Positions 60,101-64,000 of a DNA stretch of 64,000 nucleotides are shown in pieces. The DNA is from Anisodus tanguticus (Eukaryota; Streptophyta; Magnoliopsida; Solanales; Solanaceae), in assembly GCA_034509755.1 (NCBI GenBank), contig CM067541.1, positions 12,822,001-12,886,000 on the forward strand, given 5' to 3'. Position numbers and translations under genes: made by a program. Within the stretch, counting starts at the first letter, position 1. The number at the start of each line of letters is the position of its first letter. Under the pieces are notes generated by a model. The model was given only the letters and a program-made list of their open reading frames with translations. It did not search any database and was not told where the DNA came from.

Positions 60101-62627
60101 TGAAGTGCCAACATATAACCACAATAAAGCATGATCAGGAAAAAACATCTAGTATAAAAGTTCTAGGAGCATTTGTATTTCATGACAGCAACATCCCCAA
60201 AGACAACTCACAGAATTCAATTCTCTTTCGCACCTCACTACCAGTGCAACCCCCCCCCCCCCCCCGTCCCGCAGGTTTCAACTTTTGTTGTGAGGCTAGA
60301 AGTTTGCCTTAGATGGGACTTGGGTCTCAAGATCTCTCTTCTTAAAACGTACAAAAACTATTGAAGTACACTAGGAATTTTCTTCACGTCCATGTTCCTA
60401 AGGACACCTTTTTAACCTCCTCATGCTACTCTGACTGAACTAAGTATCTTTCACTTGCATTGAAGATCTTATGCTCATGAAGAATTGAAATCTGTAACTT
60501 GACCTCACTTTGAGCATAACTCGAAACTGGAAAGTTGAAATTCAATTATTAGAGAAATGAATGTATTAATCACATTTCATCATTGAAATTACGGAAAATG
60601 CACTACATACATAGTTGACGAATGATCAAGCTGCTTTATATCTACTACACAATGACAGGTCTATCTCATCCCAAACAAAATGTGCCCTGTTTCAAAGTAA
60701 TGTGCCTTTGGATAGGGACTTTAAGCTAAGTACTTATTAAATTAAATGTTCAAAAACTGCTAAAAGTTTGTTTATGGTAGTACTTCTTGCTATATGTAAT
60801 GGTAAAAGTACTATTTTGCAACTAAGTGCCAGTGTCTTCCCTGAAATAAGAATTGGAAAGATTTGACATGATAGAATTTTCATTCCAACTTGATCGACAC
60901 CAGCCGTACTTAAGCTAGGGGCCGCTTTGCGTAGAAATGGATTTTCATATCCATATTCCATGTGATGGTACAAATGAAACAAGCATAAATAGAAAAGAGA
61001 ATAGACCTCATTTCCTCATTTTTATGCATGCAACTCCTAACTCAGAGAATCAAAATCTTTTTTGCATGTAAGCAAGTCATTTAGGAATTCACACTAAGAG
61101 AATGGCCTCCATGCTGTGGCACCACGGTTTCATTCAAATGCCACCTTTTCCTAATACTTCACCACATATTAGCATATTAAACTACACAGCTCCTAATTTA
61201 GTTCTTGCTTTATTGGGAAAAAGAAAATACACTGTTTCTGGAGAAACTTATCAGAAGCAAGGATTTCATATTAGATTAAAAGTTATTAGGTCAAACCAAT
61301 TGAAATAATAACTACGCAGCTATACAACAACAACAACATGCCCTGTGAAGTCCCACATCGTGGGGTCTGGGGAGGGTAGAGTGTACGCAGACCTTACCTC
61401 TACCTTGGTAGGTAGAGCGGCTGTTTCTGAGAGACCATTGGCTCAAGACAGGCATATGCATAAGCAAAAACAACAGAAAACAGTCAGACCCGATCAAGAA
61501 ATTTAAAGCAGTATGGAAATGCTGGTATCAAAAGCGAATACGCAATGATAGCGCATTCTGAAAGAAAGAAATCAAACTGCAGGGGACTATAGAGCAATAC
61601 TACGTCTATTCGTATGATATGCTAAGCGGACCTAACACTACAACTACCTGTCTATAAGCGTAAGTAGGATTACGCTCGACTACCTACTACCCTTCTACCC
61701 TAATTCGTGTCCTCCACAACCCCCTATCTAAGGTCATGTCCTCAGTAAGTTGCACCTGCGCCATGTGCCTTCTAATCACCTCTCTCCGATATTTCTTCAG
61801 CCTACCTCTACCCCTCTTGAACCCGTCCATAGCCAACCTCACACCTCCTCCGTACTGGATCATTTGTGTCTCTCCTCTGCACATGCCCAAACCATCTCAA
61901 CCTCACTTCCCGCATCTTATCCTCCACCGAGGCCACTCCCACTATGTCTCGGATATCATCATTACTAATCTTATCCCTCCTTGTATGCCCACACATCCAT
62001 CTCAGCATCCTCATATCCGCCACTCTCATCTTTTGGATGTGCGACGTCTTAACTGGCCAACACTACGCCACATACAACATAGTCGGTCTTACCACCACCC
62101 TATAAAACTTGCCTTTAAGTTTTGGTGGCACCTTTTTGTCGCACAAGACTCCAGATACGAGCCTTCATTTCATCCACCCTGCCCCAATACGATGTGTAAC
62201 ATCGTCATCAATCTCTCCATTCCCTTGGATAATAGACCCGAGGTACTTGAAGCTTCCTTTATTCGGAATACGATGTTAAGTACACAGCTATAACATAGCC
62301 GAAAAGGACGAAGATACAGATAGACAAAAAGTGGAGGTTTTAAATCAATAATTGTACCTTATTTCTGCTACTAACATCAGCTTTATCATTGTTGGTGGAC
62401 GAATCCTCTTTTATTTCAGGATGCTATACAAAACGAGATTCTGGTTAGTCATGATAACCAAATACTGTTTACTTAACATGTGAAGGAACTTGGGCTTCTC
62501 AAAGACGACAAACCTGAGAAGAATCCTCGGGCACCTGCTCTACCTCATCGACAGGAAACTCATCGTTCACGGAATGGTCACCATGATGTACTTCATCCGC
62601 AGCTTTGTCATGGCCTTCTAACACATC
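57087..62627 (-). CDS. PSL4: Glucosidase II beta subunit (MRH/PRKCSH protein), 3' part
   Basis: Ten exons on - give 336 C-terminal residues; the N-terminal LDL-receptor-like and first coiled-coil exons lie beyond the right edge. Order: acidic Glu/Asp-rich spacer; the SLSKEELGRVIGSRW block; a coiled coil (IRKAYDEASAKLTKIESRLS); the mannose-receptor-homology domain with six Cys and the Gln, Arg, Glu, Tyr ligand residues (FKQATQ, LRCGL, DEPSRCEY); and a C-terminal HDEL. In the family, this subunit keeps the catalytic alpha subunit in the ER and presents N-glycans for removal of the inner glucoses, feeding the calnexin cycle; Arabidopsis PSL4 is required for EFR receptor maturation. All splice sites are GT-AG and phases agree across all ten exons, so the visible part looks functional. 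Confidence 0.94.
57263..57314 (-). CDS. GIIbeta exon: end of MRH domain
   Basis: Encodes YLAFLSTPALCLEEKLK, with the sixth MRH Cys; phase 2 entry completes the Glu codon of SRCE. Confidence 0.93.
57415..57476 (-). CDS. GIIbeta exon: MRH, RCGL and EPSRCE
   Basis: Encodes VKLRCGLTNELTDIDEPSRC with the ligand-binding Arg and Glu and two domain cysteines. Confidence 0.93.
57544..57631 (-). CDS. GIIbeta exon: MRH, KWDKFEDSY...HCWNGPDRS
   Basis: Twenty-nine codons plus one base; contains the HCWNGPDRS loop typical of the MRH fold in this family. The longer frame upstream of it (to 57731) is intron. Confidence 0.94.
57764..57937 (-). mobile_element. tRNA-derived SINE in GIIbeta intron
   Basis: On - it has an A-box-like TTAGGTGGTAAGTGC and a B box GGATTCGAATCC, followed by the body ending CCTCGGGGATTTCTCGGTTA. 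This is a SINE, not a tRNA gene, since no cloverleaf or acceptor stem closes around the boxes. A second copy of the tRNA-like part is at 58385-58495. Confidence 0.72.
57936..58387. mobile_element. Foldback (MITE-like) element in GIIbeta intron
   Basis: The ends are inverted: GTTGCTCAAACTC...ACGGGTGCGG on the left, and GGTGCGGCACC...GAGTCCGAGCAAC on the right (58350-58383), with CTAAG/TTAG at the flanks. This TTGCTCGGACT...GGGTGCGG type recurs as fragments at ~46403, ~46612 and 54690-54775. It has no coding capacity. Confidence 0.6.
58385..58495 (-). mobile_element. SINE fragment, second tRNA-like unit
   Basis: On -: TTTAGTGGTAAGAGC (A box) and GGGTTTGAATCCTGG (B box), followed by a further TCTAGTGGTAAGC. 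The same SINE type as 57764-57937, in the same orientation. Confidence 0.65.
58796..58864 (-). CDS. GIIbeta exon: MRH, YTYKICPFKQATQVEG
   Basis: Carries the second MRH Cys and the ligand-binding Gln; both ends are split codons (K and G) that join correctly with neighbours. Confidence 0.93.
58949..59006 (-). CDS. GIIbeta exon: start of MRH domain
   Basis: Encodes PEKEFYSFHGQCFESKEN with the first MRH Cys. Confidence 0.93.
59110..59211 (-). CDS. GIIbeta exon: coiled coil before MRH
   Basis: Thirty-three codons of heptad-like helix, IRKAYDEASAKLTKIESRLS then LKQKLKQDF. Entry phase follows from SA-G|AT. Confidence 0.93.
59514..59850 (-). CDS. GIIbeta exon: conserved LGR block and acidic spacer
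   Basis: 112 codons. It begins EKDATENTESLSKEELGRVI, the plant-family landmark, then turns into a strongly acidic stretch (YDDDNEHKYDDDDSEDQ, SESDDDSDSAG). Confidence 0.94.
60250..60265. repeat. Poly-C tract, 16 bp
   Basis: Sixteen consecutive C in the intron 59851-62357. A similar 15 bp C run is at 63007-63021. The rest of 59851-61320 shows only intron sequence. Confidence 0.95.
61324..61460 (-). mobile_element. TS/Au-type SINE in GIIbeta intron
   Basis: Begins (CAA)n-CATGCCC on +, then GTGGGGTCTGGGGAGGGTAG, GTACGCAGACCTTACC and GAGACCATTGGCTC. Same family as the SINE at 6301, independently inserted. Confidence 0.8.
61687..62290 (-). pseudogene. LINE ORF2 3' fragment in GIIbeta intron
   Basis: On -, successive frames encode the C-terminal reverse-transcriptase region common in plant L1-type LINEs: YLGSIIQGNGEIDDDVTHRI, then KVPPKLKG, FYRVVVRPTMLYVA-stop-CWPVK, then MRVADMRMLRWMCGHTRRD and LRWFGHVQRRDTNDPVRR, then RGRGRLKKYRREVIR. 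Stops and frame changes split it; the N-terminal endonuclease and the RT catalytic core are absent. It is a 5'-truncated dead copy. Confidence 0.85.
62358..62423 (-). CDS. GIIbeta exon: 22-codon acidic linker
   Basis: HPEIKEDSSTNNDKADVSS then RNK, phase 0 at both ends, acceptor TATAG and donor GTACAA on -. Low-complexity linker; accepted because phases and neighbouring exons agree. Confidence 0.82.
62514..62627 (-). CDS. GIIbeta exon: 38-codon acidic linker
   Basis: DVLEGHDKAADEVHHGDHSV then NDEFPVDEVEQVPEDSSQ, phase 0 both ends, acceptor TATCAG and donor GTTTGT on -. First visible exon of the gene; upstream exons are beyond 64000. Confidence 0.84.
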
Positions 62628-64000
62628 CTGATATAAATATATAACAGAAGTACTAGATCAAGCAACAAAAATGCATAAAGAAGACTTTCTTTTTGACCAA
62701 TAAAAGCATACAAGAGACTTTACAGCACTAATTTGGAGAAAATATATATTGTTGGAATAGGAACATCTAAAGTCAGTTCAACACAACAACATACCTAGTT
62801 AATCCCACAAGTGGGTCTGGGGAGGGTAGGATGTACGAAGACCTTACCCTACCTTTGTGGGGTGCGTACATCCTACCCTCCCCAAACCCCACTTTACTAG
62901 TAGACCATATTTTCTATTATGCTCAAGGGCATTATTATCTCCAGAAATGTGCACAGTTCTAAATCTCTTGGGAAGTGAAAAGTTTTTTTTCTAAGCAAAA
63001 GCAGTACCCCCCCCCCCCCCCTCCCTGCAGCTAAATTTGGACATCTCACAATGTGTTCCAGAATTTTATCATAAAGAAAATACTAGGCATAATGGGACAT
63101 AACACATCTCAGTCACAAAAACCAAATTAGTTATGCTGCATATCCTTGTGAAAGAGAAATGTAAAATAGATTCATCACTAATAGAGAAACATTAGGATCT
63201 TTGGACCATGAAAAGTCATTTGTCTGAGTTGTTCTACACTTTGAGGACCCATGACTATGTAAATCCTTAACATTTGAGGGAATGTTGCCTTCCAAGTAAA
63301 ATAAGCCAAAAGGGGTAAGCAACCTATGAACGGGAGAGGTGAGAGTAGAAAGAATTGCAAGCATGAGACGGAAACTTCAAATATAAAGATCTCATGAAGC
63401 CGCAAATGTAAATTGCTAAAAGAAGCCTCCTTTTGAAATGTGAATACAATTACCTTTAACTATTATTGATATAGGAGATAATGATGCAGTGTGAGGCTAC
63501 ATAATCATTCATAAACAAGAGAAAATGCGGCATCTCTAGGCAAAAGTCTTCACTAAACATGTAGCATTGATTTTCACTTTCAAGGACACGAGGCATGAAC
63601 GAATACCGTATCGAAGAAATAACTTAAATTACCACTTAGGATCTCCACAAAACATACACCATTGCTTTCATTTTTAAGGACACCAGGAATGAATGAATGA
63701 CTGGTCGAGGAAGTAACTTAATGTCCCTCAAGTCAGACGTAATTCAGATCATTTTCTCTTATAAAGACTCCAGAACTTGGTGGAAATTATCACAAAGGTT
63801 TCCCAATAAGCTAAATGTTTGCAATATCTAGTCTTGTTATGGTTGACACAAGACTTTCTTCACATCTTCCTTCCTTATTAGGCAGCTAATGCCCACAATT
63901 AAAGAGCTAACAGCACAGGCTGGAACCATGAAACATAACAGTAAAATCCTCCTACACCTAGAAGTTTGTTAACAATTGTATTTCTTATTTTATGGTAATT
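62628..64000 (-). other. GIIbeta intron running off the right edge
   Basis: No exon with family similarity was found on - here, and no LDLa-type Cys-rich segment. The stretch contains a foldback at 62811-62892 and the C run at 63007-63021. The frames at 63131-63405 show no recognised domain. Confidence 0.6.
62811..62892. repeat. Inverted repeat made of SINE sequence
   Basis: A left arm (GTGGGTCTGGGGAGGGTAGG onward, 62811-62837) pairs with the right arm (62865-62892), leaving a ~27 bp loop. The left arm is TS/Au-type SINE sequence starting at ~62783, so the right arm looks like a partial copy in opposite orientation. Confidence 0.85.

Noticed and set aside
60079..60364. Pro-rich small frames on +
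   Set aside because: They run across a 16 bp poly-C tract inside an intron of the - strand gene; no domain or start support.

Overview
This is plant nuclear DNA, AT-rich, with GT-AG introns and dense retroelement content. tRNA-derived SINEs of the Au/TS type, a TTGCTCGG...CCGAGCAA foldback element and a characteristic LINE 3' end suggest Solanaceae. That placement is inference; no species marker is visible.

Layout. (1) 1-43318 is a head-to-tail array of six copies of a ~5.5 kb unit, all in + orientation: copy 1 1-6834, copy 2 6835-23790, copy 3 23791-29054, copy 4 29055-32525 (truncated), copy 5 32526-42105 (truncated), copy 6 42106-43318 (partial). Removing later insertions brings the complete copies to about 5.50, 5.52 and 5.26 kb. 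Each full unit carries an Au-like SINE, a ~365 bp internal direct repeat, an LTR-like remnant, and a broken 3' fragment of a hybrid histidine kinase gene with a second SINE inside its exon. (2) Copy-specific insertions: a solo LTR in copy 1 (1562-2895); a Ty1/Copia element in copy 2 (7837-12672) and a second, nested antisense element in the same copy (16750-23336); a Ty1/Copia element of another family in copy 5 (33497-38651). (3) 43738-55299 holds a CKI1-type hybrid histidine kinase gene on + with HisKA, ATPase and receiver domains intact. Its extracellular sensor appears deleted and its first exon is not visible. A 7.1 kb Tnt1-like element (46953-54094) lies antisense in one intron. (4) 57087 to beyond the right edge is the 3' part of a glucosidase II beta-subunit gene on -, ten exons ending in HDEL, with SINE, foldback and LINE fragments in its introns.

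How the parts relate. The array is a decayed, amplified derivative of the 3' half of a CKI1-like gene next to a surviving homologue. The kinase gene would feed the cytokinin-type His-Asp phosphorelay. The downstream neighbour acts in ER N-glycan trimming and is unrelated in function; the two genes are convergent. No prokaryotic-type defence system, CRISPR array or biosynthetic cluster is present. The most unusual signals are the array itself, two Copia families inserted at the same site in different copies, an LTR family whose primer-binding position matches its own LTR rather than a tRNA, and copy differences concentrated at CTG/CAG that may be sequencing artefacts.
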